NCBI RefSeq assembly: GCF_026183695.1
Contig: NZ_JAPFRD010000006.1
Coordinates: forward strand, 1-64,000
Source of the DNA: Alteromonas aquimaris
GTDB taxonomy: Bacteria; Pseudomonadota; Gammaproteobacteria; Enterobacterales; Alteromonadaceae
Direction: 5' to 3'
Length of the DNA: 64,000 nucleotides
Below are positions 1 to 8,194 of this stretch, in pieces. The notes beneath the pieces are model-generated. The model was given only the letters and a program-made list of their open reading frames with translations, was not told the origin of the DNA and made no database searches. Both the position numbers and the translations under genes were made by a program. Position 1 is the first letter of the stretch. Every line of letters starts with the position of its first letter.

Positions 1-100
1 TCACGACAGTGATTGCCAAGGTTGGGGTCGCGACCGGATGCCGGCCAGTTACAAGTCTCGTTTCCCGCTCCAAATCTTCATTTCTTTTTCGAATCTTCCT

Positions 101-128
101 TTGTGAAAAATTACGCTTATCCTATTAA
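101..128 (+). promoter_or_regulatory. Repeated promoter-like element in array spacers
   Basis: The spacer carries TTGTGA, a 16 bp gap and TATTAA, followed by GCGC and then the tRNA-like 5' end 8 bp after the -10-like box. The same arrangement recurs at 271-298, 442-469 and 613-640 (the last with TAATAA). A GC-rich discriminator right after the -10 is typical of growth-regulated stable-RNA promoters. The call rests on spacing and box similarity only. Confidence 0.4.
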
Positions 129-136
129 GCGCACAA

Positions 137-243
137 GCGGGAATAGCTCAGTTGGTAGTGCACATACCTCGTCACGACAGTGATTGCCAAGGTTGGGGTC
201 GCGACCGGATGCCGGCCAGTTACAAGTCTCGTTTCCCGCTCCA
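137..243 (+). pseudogene. tRNA-Gly(GCC)-like unit with internal insertions
   Basis: The acceptor strands GCGGGAA and TTCCCGC pair perfectly, CCA is encoded at the 3' end, and the anticodon loop TTGCCAA (anticodon GCC) is present. The block is 107 nt against about 76 nt for a normal tRNA-Gly. The extra bases lie between the D-arm and the anticodon arm (around CATACCTCGTCA) and in the T-arm (around CCGGATGCCGGCC, which can form a short CCGG/CCGG hairpin). The D-stem has a mismatch (GCTC against GTGC) and the normal anticodon stem is lost. It should not fold as a canonical tRNA. It is either decayed or a different RNA built on tRNA-Gly. Confidence 0.6.
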
Positions 244-306
244 AATCTCATTTCTTTTTCGAATCTTCCTTTGTGAAAAATTACGCTTATTCTATTAAGC
301 GCATAA

Positions 307-413
307 GCGGGAATAGCCCAGTTGGTAGTGCACATACCTCGTCACCACAGTGATTGCCAAGGTTGGGGTCGCGACCGGATGCCGGCCAGTTACAAGTCTC
401 GTTTCCCGCTCCA
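307..413 (+). pseudogene. tRNA-Gly(GCC)-like unit with internal insertions
   Basis: Second complete copy. It differs from the 137-243 copy by only a few substitutions, such as AGCCCAG for AGCTCAG in the D-arm and CGTCACCACAG for CGTCACGACAG. The acceptor pairing and the 3' CCA are intact, and the same two insertions are present. Confidence 0.6.
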
Positions 414-477
414 AATCTACATTTCTTTTTCAAATCTTTCTTTGTGAAAAATTACGCTTATCCTATTAAGCGCACAA

Positions 478-584
478 GCGGGAATAGCTCAGTTGGTAGT
501 GCACATACCTCGTCACCACAGTGATTGCCAAGGTTGGGGTCGCGACCGGATGCCGGCCAGTTACAAGTCTCGTTTCACGCTCCA
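478..584 (+). pseudogene. tRNA-Gly(GCC)-like unit, acceptor stem mismatch
   Basis: Third complete copy, with the same length and the same two insertions. The 3' acceptor strand reads TTTCACGC instead of TTTCCCGC, which breaks one acceptor base pair and is more consistent with decay than with strict functional constraint. Confidence 0.55.
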
Positions 585-648
585 AATCTACATTTCTTTT
601 TCAAATCTTCCTTTGTGAAAAATTACGCTTATTCTAATAAGCGCACAA

Positions 649-745
649 GCGGGAATAGCTCCGTTGGTAGAGTACATACCTTTGCACGACCGTGATTACG
701 AAGGACGGGGGTGGCATGGTTCGAAATGGGGGCGGTTTCTGTTGT
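649..745 (+). pseudogene. Diverged terminal tRNA-like unit
   Basis: The 5' end is still tRNA-Gly-like (GCGGGAATAGCTCCGTTGGTAGAG), but from about 675 onward the sequence departs from the other copies. The anticodon region reads GATTACGAAGG and a T-loop-like GGTTCGAAAT follows. The 3' acceptor strand and CCA are not recognisable, so this copy cannot form the acceptor stem. It looks like the eroded edge of the array or a recombinant junction. Confidence 0.45.
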
Positions 746-805
746 GTAGTGTTTTAGGTCTACTCCAAAAATTTAATCTATCTGATACGACCTCATTTAA
801 TCCGG

Positions 806-835
806 TTACATTAAACCTGTGTAATCATTTATAAT
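806..835 (+). promoter_or_regulatory. Possible promoter for the TPR/sulfotransferase-like gene
   Basis: TTACAT (806-811) and TATAAT (830-835) are separated by 18 bp, about 90 bp upstream of the ATG at 927. The -10 is a perfect consensus match and the -35 is weak. Confidence 0.35.
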
Positions 836-926
836 CGCAACGAACCCAACAAACGGAGTAAAGCGGCTATCCTATCCCTAAGAACACCATCAATAACCAG
901 AAAATAGCCGTCGCAGTATATAAAAA

Positions 927-2474
927 ATGGAAACTCGTAGTCAGTTAATATCAGAAGCAGAAGCCGCTTGCGAAGCTGGTGATGTTGTCAATGCGCAACG
1001 CGTCTGTTCTATTTATCAGAAACAGTTTGGTGAAGATCCAGATATCCTGTATTTAACGGGACGGACTTTTTTAAATCTTCGCCAGTATAAAGAAGCAGAA
1101 GAAGCCTTAGAGCAATCGTATAAGCAATCGAATAATAACCTCGCATTGGCCTACCTGATTATTGCAAGCAGCGCCACATTCAACAGAACGAAGGTGGAAA
1201 AAAATTTTTCTAAGCTTGCCCTGAACACGATCTCGCATTTTGAACTGCTTATGCACCTCGGGCACAGCTTGTCAGCGTTAAACCTATATACCCAAGCGCT
1301 ACAGGCTTTCACATCAGCCAGCATTCAGATGCCTCAACAGGTTGAAGGTTATTATCATGCAGGATTAATGTTGACGAAGTTGGGTAAGGTAGAACAGGCT
1401 GTAGAAGTATTTACTCAAGGCTTGAGTTATCAACCGGACCATCATCTTACCCTTTACGCTCTGGCTCAAACGAAACCGGATTATTTCGAAGCACAAAAAA
1501 TGACTGACCTTTTACAGCAGTCTGCGCATTCGGAAACCTCTAGGGAGCTAGAAAGAAACGTGGTGCTGGCTCACACCTTAGCTAAAGTTTACGCATATCA
1601 AGGCGCGTACAAACAAGCCGAAGATATTTTACTTAACGCACGCGCTAAGTTTGAAAGTGAAGCTGAAATATCTGAAGCTAAAAATGCGGCTATTTTTGAT
1701 TGGTTGCTTGATGGCAAACGCGAAAATTGCTTTGGCTCTATCGGCTGTGCAAGTCGGCAACCTATTTTTGTGGTAGGGATGCCTGCTTCAGGACTGGATA
1801 AAATTGCACAGATTATCTCGTCTCATCCTGACGTTGCGCCGCCGGTTACCACTAACCTGTTTGTCCACACCGTTAGCCAGTTAGTAAACGGTAAAAAGCT
1901 GCCTTTTTTGGATTTAAAAACCATGTTGGCAGCGGAAGAGCTTGATAATCTGCAAATTGGCGAGGGCTATATTAATGCGACGGCAGGTTTAAAGTCTGGT
2001 GATGAAAAATATACGGTTGATTTTCAACCCTACAATTTTTTTAATGTCAGTTTGATAAAACGCGCTCTTCCCAACGCTAAAATTATCATTGTCCAGCGTG
2101 ACCCACTCGAATCTGTTGTGCTGAATTTTCTCAAACTTCAATGGCCGTTTAATCAGTCAAACGGCTACAGTTATGATTTAACTTATTGTTGCCGATACTA
2201 CCGCCATTTTCATAACTTAATGCTCAGGTGGAAAACAGTATTTGGGGATTCCATTAAGGTGCAGTCCTATACCTCCTTGAGGTGTAATTTTGACGAGGAA
2301 GTGGAAGCCCTGTTTAACTACTGCGGTCTGTCCCAGGTAGATAAAAAAAACCAGAGTGTGCAGACAAGGTTATCGGCACTTCAAGATCAGCTGGGGCAGG
2401 GTACAGACGTTAACCGATACAAAAGATTTGTCGAAATAGTTGAAACGAAGTTGTCTGACATTATCACCGATTAA
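927..2474 (+). CDS. TPR repeat protein with sulfotransferase-like C-terminal domain
   Basis: This 515-residue protein has two parts. Residues ~5-210 are helical TPR-like repeats (for example ILYLTGRTFLNLRQYKEAEE and YYHAGLMLTKLGKVEQAVEV). Residues ~275-505 resemble the sulfotransferase fold of TPR-linked tyrosine-sulfotransferase-like proteins. The phosphosulfate-binding loop is recognisable near 283 (GMPASGLDKIAQIISSHPDV), and a second motif (IIIVQRDPLESVV) lies near 384. Family members usually read PRSGT in the first motif; here it is PASGL, so loss of the basic and hydroxyl residues makes PAPS-dependent activity doubtful. There is no signal peptide. The start lacks a strong ribosome-binding site. 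The gene stands alone after the tRNA-like array, and its substrate is unknown. Confidence 0.75.
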   Translation: METRSQLISEAEAACEAGDVVNAQRVCSIYQKQFGEDPDILYLTGRTFLNLRQYKEAEEALEQSYKQSNNNLALAYLIIASSATFNRTKVEKNFSKLALNTISHFELLMHLGHSLSALNLYTQALQAFTSASIQMPQQVEGYYHAGLMLTKLGKVEQAVEVFTQGLSYQPDHHLTLYALAQTKPDYFEAQKMTDLLQQSAHSETSRELERNVVLAHTLAKVYAYQGAYKQAEDILLNARAKFESEAEISEAKNAAIFDWLLDGKRENCFGSIGCASRQPIFVVGMPASGLDKIAQIISSHPDVAPPVTTNLFVHTVSQLVNGKKLPFLDLKTMLAAEELDNLQIGEGYINATAGLKSGDEKYTVDFQPYNFFNVSLIKRALPNAKIIIVQRDPLESVVLNFLKLQWPFNQSNGYSYDLTYCCRYYRHFHNLMLRWKTVFGDSIKVQSYTSLRCNFDEEVEALFNYCGLSQVDKKNQSVQTRLSALQDQLGQGTDVNRYKRFVEIVETKLSDIITD

Positions 2475-2794
2475 TAAGACGCTCTGCTATTCAAAAAGTC
2501 ACAGGTGCGCTGGCCATATCGTAGATTTCCATATGTAATATAGCTTAGCGCTTCGATCTCCACACTCAGCTTTCCTTGTCTTTCCACGCGTCATAAGAAC
2601 ATTATTGATATCTTTTTTATGGCGGCGAATCTACTTTATCCCTATCCACGGTAACGTGTACTTCATCAAAAAGCAGGTCCGAAGTAGCGTATAATTCATG
2701 CACTCAGAGAAAACATTTCGATTGGCATCTGTTGTAATTTGAGTCGCGATTATATAGCCTCACTGGTCTAACCAGAAGAGGTGGGAGTCCGAGT
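2475..2794. other. Intergenic, no gene seen
   Basis: This 320 bp stretch has no open frame of note, no clear terminator and no convincing promoter pair. A TATAAT-like string occurs near 2690 and TATATA near 2751, neither with a good -35 at proper distance. Confidence 0.5.
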
Positions 2795-3286
2795 GTGTCA
2801 AAAACAAATCCTTTAAGAAAATTTGCTGTCTGGGCAATGAACAAGCCAGAGTGGTTGAGTCATAGGTTATTAACCTGGATGTTTCGTTTCAAAGTTAAAT
2901 TGACAGGTACCACCAAGCTTGAAGTGCTGAGTACAGATCTAACTACTGTTACCTTTCGCCAGCGTAATTTGAAGCGAGTTCAAAATCACATTGGCAGTGT
3001 CCATGCAGCCGGAATGGCGTTGTTGGCAGAATCTGCGACAGGTTTTATTGTGGGAGTTAACCTGCCAGGAGATAAGTTACCCCTCATAAAGTCAATGGAA
3101 CTTAAGTACGTAAAAAGAGCAACAGGCGACATGCAGGCGGTGGCTTCGCTCACCAACGAGCAAATCGAACTTATGCAGCTGGAAGATAAAGGTGAACTGA
3201 CAGTGGCAGTAAAAGTGACCGATGCGACGGGAATAGAACCTGTAATGTGTCAAATGGTATGGGCATGGGTTCCACGGAAGTCATAA
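2795..3286 (+). CDS. DUF4442 hotdog-fold thioesterase-like protein
   Basis: The 163-residue product matches the DUF4442 branch of the hotdog superfamily, which is related to acyl-CoA thioesterases. The segment VQNHIGSVHAAGMALLAESA fits the hotdog helix, and the later strands KSMELKYVKRATGDMQAVA and GELTVAVKVTDATG fit the family pattern. It starts at GTG, placed by GGGAG seven bases upstream. No signal peptide is present, so it should be cytosolic. The acyl substrate cannot be inferred. It is a single gene, 205 bp upstream of ilvI. Confidence 0.75.
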   Translation: MSKTNPLRKFAVWAMNKPEWLSHRLLTWMFRFKVKLTGTTKLEVLSTDLTTVTFRQRNLKRVQNHIGSVHAAGMALLAESATGFIVGVNLPGDKLPLIKSMELKYVKRATGDMQAVASLTNEQIELMQLEDKGELTVAVKVTDATGIEPVMCQMVWAWVPRKS

Positions 3287-3491
3287 CACGTAAGGCTCTA
3301 TTTTGTAAAAATTATGTTAAATGCACTAAATAGCGGCGATTTGTAAGCCCAAAAGAAATTTTTATCCTATTTATTGCTTATATAGGGATATACATCTCAC
3401 TTTATTAAAAAATGTTGTTTAACCTTCCTATTTCCTTAGATATAGTCACAAAACGATGATTTTGTAGACGATGGGGGAGGGGACTGTGAAG

Positions 3492-5198
3492 ATGATGTCA
3501 GGTGCGGCGATGGTGGTTGAAGCATTGAAAGATGCGGGCGTCAGCCACGTTTTTGGTTATCCGGGGGGCGCTGTTCTTGACATTTATGATGCACTTTTTG
3601 CGCAAGATGCTGTTAAACATATTTTGGTACGTCATGAACAGGCTGCCGCTCATATGGCGGATGGCTATGCGCGCTCTACGGGGAAAACCGGCACCGTTTT
3701 GGTGACGTCGGGTCCCGGGGCGACCAATACTATTACGGGTATTGCCACTGCCTATATGGATTCAATCCCGATGGTAGTGCTGTCTGGACAGGTGCCTTCC
3801 ATGCACATTGGGGAGGATGCATTTCAGGAAACTGATATGGTGGGGTGCTCACGTCCTATTGTTAAACACAGTTTCTTGGTTAAACGCACAGTGGATATTC
3901 CCCATGCGATAGCCAAAGCGTATTACATAGCTAATACCGGCCGACCCGGCCCTGTAGTTGTAGATCTTCCCAAGGATCTGGTCAATATTCAGGAGCAGCA
4001 TCCGTATAGCTATCCACAATCTATCTCGATGCGGTCATATAACCCAACCCTTAAAGGCCACAAGAAACAAATTAAGAAAGCCGTGCAGGTTCTTGAACAT
4101 GCACAACGCCCGGTGTTATATGTGGGGGGAGGAGCAATTGCAGCCAATGCCGCAGACAAGGTGGTAGCATTAGCAGAGCGTCTATGTGCTCCAGTTACCT
4201 GTACTTTAATGGGATTGGGAGCCTTTCCTGGTCCCCATGCACAGAGTCTGGGAATGCTTGGCATGCACGGAACGCTTGAAGCCAATAAAGCCATGCACAA
4301 TGCCGACTGTATTCTGGCGTTAGGGGCGCGATTTGATGACAGAGTCACCAATAACGTGGCTAAATTCTGTCCTCATGCCACCATCATTCATGTGGACATC
4401 GACCCAGCTTCCATTTCCAAGACGGTGAATGCCCATATACCGGTAGTGGGAAGCGTCGACAACGTGCTTGAACAGTTACTTGAAGAGGTTAGTTTGCCTG
4501 CAGCACAAAGTGAGAAGCTGGCCGATTGGTGGCAACAAATTGAGCAGTGGCGAGAGCGTGATTGCCTGCAGTATCAATCTGATTCAGACCAAATTAAGCC
4601 TCAGCAAGTAGTGCAAAGCGTATATCGACATACACAAGGTCAGGCATTTGTCAGTTCTGATGTGGGCCAGCACCAAATGTTTGCCGCACTGTATTACCTG
4701 TTTGAACGTCCTCGCCAATGGATTAATTCCGGTGGGTTGGGCACTATGGGTTTCGGTTTACCCGCCGCGATGGGCGTGCAGGTGGCGCATCCCGAGGCCA
4801 CATCCGTAGTCATAACGGGCGATGGCAGCATTCAAATGAACATTCAGGAGTTATCGACCTGTCTACAATACAATTTGCCAATAAAAATTATTTCTCTGAA
4901 TAACCGAGCATTAGGCATGGTGCGTCAGTGGCAGGACATGAATTATAAAGGGCGGCATTCGCAATCGTATATGGAGTCGATGCCTGATTTCGTCAAACTG
5001 GCCGAAGCGTATGGACATGTTGGCATTCGAGTTGAGCATCCGGATGAACTGGAAGGGGCAATGGAGCAATGTTTTAGTCTGAAAGGTCGTTTAGTGTTTG
5101 TGGATGTAAAAATTGATCAGAACGAACACGTTTATCCCATGCAGATAAAGTCTGGGGCAATGGATGATATGCGGTTAAGTAAAATGGAGCGTACCTGA
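3492..5198 (+). CDS. ilvI: Acetolactate synthase III, large catalytic subunit
   Basis: It catalyses ThDP-dependent condensation of pyruvate to 2-acetolactate or, with 2-ketobutyrate, to acetohydroxybutyrate, the first common step of branched-chain amino acid synthesis. The N-terminal ThDP domain includes [16 protein letters not shown] and the catalytic glutamate in [18 protein letters not shown]. The C-terminal ThDP/Mg site is [15 protein letters not shown] place the start at ATG 3492, because GGAGGGGA lies about 8 bases upstream and [12 protein letters not shown] aligns with the known IlvI N-terminus. An in-frame ATG at 3471 would add seven residues but has no ribosome-binding site. The stop overlaps the ilvH start (ATGA), implying coupled translation. 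No leader peptide or attenuator is evident upstream. Confidence 0.95.
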   Translation: MMSGAAMVVEALKDAGVSHVFGYPGGAVLDIYDALFAQDAVKHILVRHEQAAAHMADGYARSTGKTGTVLVTSGPGATNTITGIATAYMDSIPMVVLSGQVPSMHIGEDAFQETDMVGCSRPIVKHSFLVKRTVDIPHAIAKAYYIANTGRPGPVVVDLPKDLVNIQEQHPYSYPQSISMRSYNPTLKGHKKQIKKAVQVLEHAQRPVLYVGGGAIAANAADKVVALAERLCAPVTCTLMGLGAFPGPHAQSLGMLGMHGTLEANKAMHNADCILALGARFDDRVTNNVAKFCPHATIIHVDIDPASISKTVNAHIPVVGSVDNVLEQLLEEVSLPAAQSEKLADWWQQIEQWRERDCLQYQSDSDQIKPQQVVQSVYRHTQGQAFVSSDVGQHQMFAALYYLFERPRQWINSGGLGTMGFGLPAAMGVQVAHPEATSVVITGDGSIQMNIQELSTCLQYNLPIKIISLNNRALGMVRQWQDMNYKGRHSQSYMESMPDFVKLAEAYGHVGIRVEHPDELEGAMEQCFSLKGRLVFVDVKIDQNEHVYPMQIKSGAMDDMRLSKMERT

Positions 5199-5695
5199 TG
5201 AAAAGAATTATTTCGGTATTGATGGAAAACGCACCAGGTGCTTTATCTCGAATTATAGGGGTATTCTCGCAGCGTGGGTACAATGTGGATTCTTTATGTG
5301 TCGCCCCCACCAGTGACCCGAGTTTATCTCGCCTAACCATCATCACTCACGGTGACAATAAGGTAATTGAACAAATCACCAAACAGGTTAACAAACTGAT
5401 AGACGTTTTAAAAATAGCCGATTTGACAGAAGGCGCACATATTGAGCGGGAATTAATGCTGATAAAAGTGGCCACTCGAACAGAAGCAATTCGATCAGAA
5501 ATAAAGCGTAATGTGGATATTTTCAGAGCTCGGATTGTGGATGTAAATGCCCACAACTATACTATCGAAATTACCGGTACTACTGACAAATTGGATGCGT
5601 TCGCAACGACCATGAGTCAAGCTTCGGAGATTATCGAATCTTCCCGTACTGGAGTGTGCGGCCTGGGGCGTGGAGAGCGTTCACTTCGTCCCTAA
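5198..5695 (+). CDS. ilvH: Acetolactate synthase III, small regulatory subunit
   Basis: The 165-residue regulatory partner of IlvI gives valine feedback inhibition and stabilises the holoenzyme. The N-terminal ACT domain starts at once (RIISVLMENAPGALSRIIGV) and includes the family segment QRGYNVDSLCVAPTSDPSLS. The C-terminal ACT-like domain runs from about residue 78 (ELMLIKVATRTEAIRSEIKR) to the RTGVCGLGRGERSLRP tail. Its ATG overlaps the ilvI stop, so the two subunits are translationally coupled. The length is normal for the family. Confidence 0.95.
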   Translation: MKRIISVLMENAPGALSRIIGVFSQRGYNVDSLCVAPTSDPSLSRLTIITHGDNKVIEQITKQVNKLIDVLKIADLTEGAHIERELMLIKVATRTEAIRSEIKRNVDIFRARIVDVNAHNYTIEITGTTDKLDAFATTMSQASEIIESSRTGVCGLGRGERSLRP

Positions 5696-5711
5696 CAGCT
5701 AAAAAAACTAC

Positions 5712-6722
5712 CTACAGGTGATATTTTCCATAATACACCTCGATGCGCATGGCTAAGCCGTAAGAGGGCTTGAAGTCCTCTTCTCTTAGCCACAGTACAA
5801 ACGGTTCTACTTCGTAAAATAACCACTCCCGATGTGGATTGGTGCGGTAGCGAGCACTGATATAATATTGGTCAAGTCGATTGCCTGGTTTCGTAAAGCC
5901 TTCTGTAAACAAGTTATAAATGACCGCAGAGTCATCGGTTAAAGGTTGTAAAAACTGCAGCTCATGCCGCCACATCCAATCTTCACTGGTGTCGCGATAG
6001 TAGTACCGATTATTAAAACGAAACACATGATCTGTCTCGTTAACGTGCTGAAATGATGCCCCCACCTCAGCCCCGAATTCGTCGCGGGTGTAATAGTAGG
6101 CTTCGGCGTCGTACTGCAAAGACCAGTGCTGATTAAAGGCATAGGTGTCGCGGTAACGGGATTTCAGATATATCTGCCCCCGGCGTCCTGTGCCTATGCG
6201 GTGGGAGAGGGAGGAGTCATCAGCTTGTTTGAAACGCAATGCTATAGTGGTACTATCCCTGCGCGACAATGCCTGATCGCGCACTGCATTAATGGTATCT
6301 TCTTCCTCATAATCATCGTTGTCGCTCAGTAATAAGTCGACTCTGTCTTTCAGAGCAGGTAGCTTCACTCTTACTCGAAACTTCAGATCCAGCTCAGACA
6401 TATCGCGCGTACGCGGCTCCCAGCCCAATCTGACTCGTCCTTCCGCACGGGCATCTTTATATGCATCACTGCCTTGCACGGCGAAAAAGCTATCAAGTTG
6501 CCGAGCAGTGTAATCCATTGAGTGAGTTAAATTTTGTTGCCAGCGGTCAAACCATGAGGCATCGCTATTTTCGACAGAATCCTGGAGCGCTGGGCGAACG
6601 ATCTCATGAGTTTTGGCTTCAGCGTCAGCTTTGCGACGCTGCGATATTGCGTCGGTGGTGGTGTCTTCTACTGCAAGAGAAGAGCAAAACAATAATATCA
6701 AACAAGACATTGCTTTCAACAA
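5712..6722 (-). CDS. Exported protein, probable outer-membrane beta structure, unknown function
   Basis: The N-terminus is a signal peptide (KAMSCLILLFCSSLA). The mature part alternates charged and aromatic residues in short strand-like stretches (WSLQYDAEAYYYTRDEFGAEV, then VFRFNNRYYYRD, then YYISARYRT), as in outer-membrane beta barrels, but no named family is recognised. I keep the TTG at 6722 because it supplies the lysine before the hydrophobic core and has GGATAAG upstream; an ATG at 6710 would leave no basic residue. The gene converges on ilvH with a 16 bp gap and is divergent from tatA. Its role is unknown. Confidence 0.65.
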   Translation of the reverse strand: MLKAMSCLILLFCSSLAVEDTTTDAISQRRKADAEAKTHEIVRPALQDSVENSDASWFDRWQQNLTHSMDYTARQLDSFFAVQGSDAYKDARAEGRVRLGWEPRTRDMSELDLKFRVRVKLPALKDRVDLLLSDNDDYEEEDTINAVRDQALSRRDSTTIALRFKQADDSSLSHRIGTGRRGQIYLKSRYRDTYAFNQHWSLQYDAEAYYYTRDEFGAEVGASFQHVNETDHVFRFNNRYYYRDTSEDWMWRHELQFLQPLTDDSAVIYNLFTEGFTKPGNRLDQYYISARYRTNPHREWLFYEVEPFVLWLREEDFKPSYGLAMRIEVYYGKYHL

Positions 6723-6862
6723 ACTACTTATCCATGTATTACTTTAGCATGCTTGCTATTTGGCGAGAGGTCAAATGAGTTTTTTGTCTATTCGGGATAA
6801 AGATAATGAAAGCCGCGTCAGGCAGTGGCATACTGTAACTTCTGATGTAAAGGAGAATTGAT

Positions 6863-7132
6863 ATGGGGATCAGTATTTGGCAATTGCTGATAGTGTTGGT
6901 AATTGTAATATTATTATTCGGTACCAAACGCCTAAAAAACATCGGCAGTGATTTAGGTGGAGCATTGAAAGGCTTCAAAAATGCTGTCAATGACGATAAA
7001 GATGCTGATTTTGAGGCTGATGAAGCAAAAAAAGTTGAGCAGCAAGATGCGCAAAAGCAAGCCTCAGCTGTGCAAACGGATACACAAAAAAAGCCAACTC
7101 CTGCTGAGCAGGAAACTAAAGAAAAACACTAA
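6863..7132 (+). CDS. tatA: Sec-independent translocase subunit TatA
   Basis: This 89-residue pore-forming component of the twin-arginine translocase exports folded proteins across the inner membrane. One N-terminal membrane helix ([17 protein letters not shown]) is followed by the hinge [20 protein letters not shown], then an acidic and glutamine-rich cytoplasmic tail. AAAGGAG upstream fixes the ATG. The stop overlaps the tatB start (TAATG), so tatABC form one coupled operon. Confidence 0.95.
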   Translation: MGISIWQLLIVLVIVILLFGTKRLKNIGSDLGGALKGFKNAVNDDKDADFEADEAKKVEQQDAQKQASAVQTDTQKKPTPAEQETKEKH

Positions 7133-7431
7133 TGTTTGATATTGGCTTTTGGGAATTGTTGACTGTTGCAGTGCTTGCACTGCTTATACTGGGGCCGAGC
7201 AGGCTACCCGGTGCGTTGCGCTCAACGATTTCGACCGTACGAAAAGTTCGCAACATGGCGACTGGCTTTAAGCATGAAGTCGAGCATCAGCTACGTATCC
7301 ACGAACTGCACGAAAACCTCAAAAAAGCCGAGCACGACGGACTTGAAAACGTTTCACCTGAGCTTCGAAAAAGTGTGGAAGAGTTGAAACAAGCTGCCAA
7401 CTCTGTGCAAGAACCTTATAAAAAGAAATAA
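7132..7431 (+). CDS. tatB: Sec-independent translocase subunit TatB
   Basis: TatB forms the twin-arginine signal receptor with TatC. It is identified by the membrane helix [20 protein letters not shown] with the FG/LGP-type hinge and the amphipathic helix that follows, which has the typical [15 protein letters not shown] and [15 protein letters not shown] segments. At 99 residues it is shorter than most enterobacterial TatB proteins, because the variable C-terminal tail is missing. The start and stop overlap tatA and tatC, each by a TAATG junction. Confidence 0.95.
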   Translation: MFDIGFWELLTVAVLALLILGPSRLPGALRSTISTVRKVRNMATGFKHEVEHQLRIHELHENLKKAEHDGLENVSPELRKSVEELKQAANSVQEPYKKK

Positions 7432-8177
7432 TGACTGACGAAAACAGTTTGCTGTTCCATTTAATCGAACTTAGGAGTCGAATTTTAAAGGCGTTACTAA
7501 GTGTATTAGTGGTATTTTTATGCTTAGCATATTTTGCGCAGGACCTATATCAGGTGTTGGCTCGTCCATTGTTAGATGCGCTACCTGATAACGCCTCTAT
7601 GATTGCCACCGATGTCGCATCGCCCTTTTTTGCACCGTTCAAACTTACTTTGGTACTCTCATTTTTTATCGCCATCCCGTATGTACTATATCAAGTGTGG
7701 GCATTTGTGGCGCCGGGTTTATATAAAAATGAAAAGCGCCTCGTCGCGCCTTTACTGATTTCCAGTACCTTGCTTTTCTATGCTGGGATGGCGTTCGCGT
7801 ATTTCGTGGTGTTTCCTCTGGCATTTGCCTTCTTCACCAGTGTGGCTCCCGCCGGCGTCACAGTAAGTACCGACATCAACAGCTATTTGGACTTCGTACT
7901 GAAATTATTTTTTGCGTTTGGCATCTCTTTTGAAATCCCTATCGCTATCATTTTACTGTGTTGGACTGGGGCAACAGATGCAAAGAGTCTTCGTGCCAAA
8001 CGTCCTTACGTCATCGTGGCGGTTTTTATTGTCGGCATGTTACTCACGCCTCCTGATGTTATTTCGCAAACACTTTTAGCATTGCCCATGTGGCTATTAT
8101 TCGAAGTGGGTGTGATGCTTGGGGGCTTGTATTCCCGACGCGATGAATCCTCTTCAAGTTTGAAAAGTCATGAATAA
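7431..8177 (+). CDS. tatC: Sec-independent translocase subunit TatC
   Basis: This 248-residue polytopic core of the Tat receptor recognises twin-arginine signal peptides. The N-terminus carries the conserved [16 protein letters not shown] segment, and the periplasmic loops and helices ([20 protein letters not shown], then [12 protein letters not shown], then [19 protein letters not shown]) fit the six-helix family. It starts on the last base of the tatB stop. A periplasmic protein gene follows after 17 bp, probably in the same transcript. Confidence 0.95.
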   Translation: MTDENSLLFHLIELRSRILKALLSVLVVFLCLAYFAQDLYQVLARPLLDALPDNASMIATDVASPFFAPFKLTLVLSFFIAIPYVLYQVWAFVAPGLYKNEKRLVAPLLISSTLLFYAGMAFAYFVVFPLAFAFFTSVAPAGVTVSTDINSYLDFVLKLFFAFGISFEIPIAIILLCWTGATDAKSLRAKRPYVIVAVFIVGMLLTPPDVISQTLLALPMWLLFEVGVMLGGLYSRRDESSSSLKSHE

Positions 8178-8194
8178 GTAAGCAAGGAAAATAT

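Larger units (their letters stand above)
1..745 (+). repeat. Tandem array of ~171 bp units, each a promoter-like spacer plus a tRNA-Gly-like sequence
   Basis: At least four and a half units repeat head to tail; the first is cut by the window edge, so the array may extend upstream. Each unit has a 107 bp block that begins and ends like a tRNA-Gly(GCC) gene (5' GCGGGAATAGCTCAGTTGGTAG, 3' CTCGTTTCCCGCTCCA) and a 63-64 bp AT-rich spacer. Blocks lie at 1-72 (partial), 137-243, 307-413, 478-584 and 649-~745. The first four are nearly identical and the last is strongly diverged. Both blocks and spacers are conserved, so whole units were duplicated or homogenised. Confidence 0.9.

Noticed and set aside
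117..335. 72-codon minus-strand frame in the tRNA-like array
   Set aside because: It lies across the repeat, has no family likeness and arises from repeat composition.
1..745. CRISPR array
   Set aside because: The units are ~171 bp with conserved spacers as well as conserved blocks, and the blocks are tRNA-like. CRISPR spacers would be unique and repeats far shorter.
6461..6778. 105-codon plus-strand frame
   Set aside because: Antisense to the start of the exported beta-rich protein, which has a signal peptide and better coding character.
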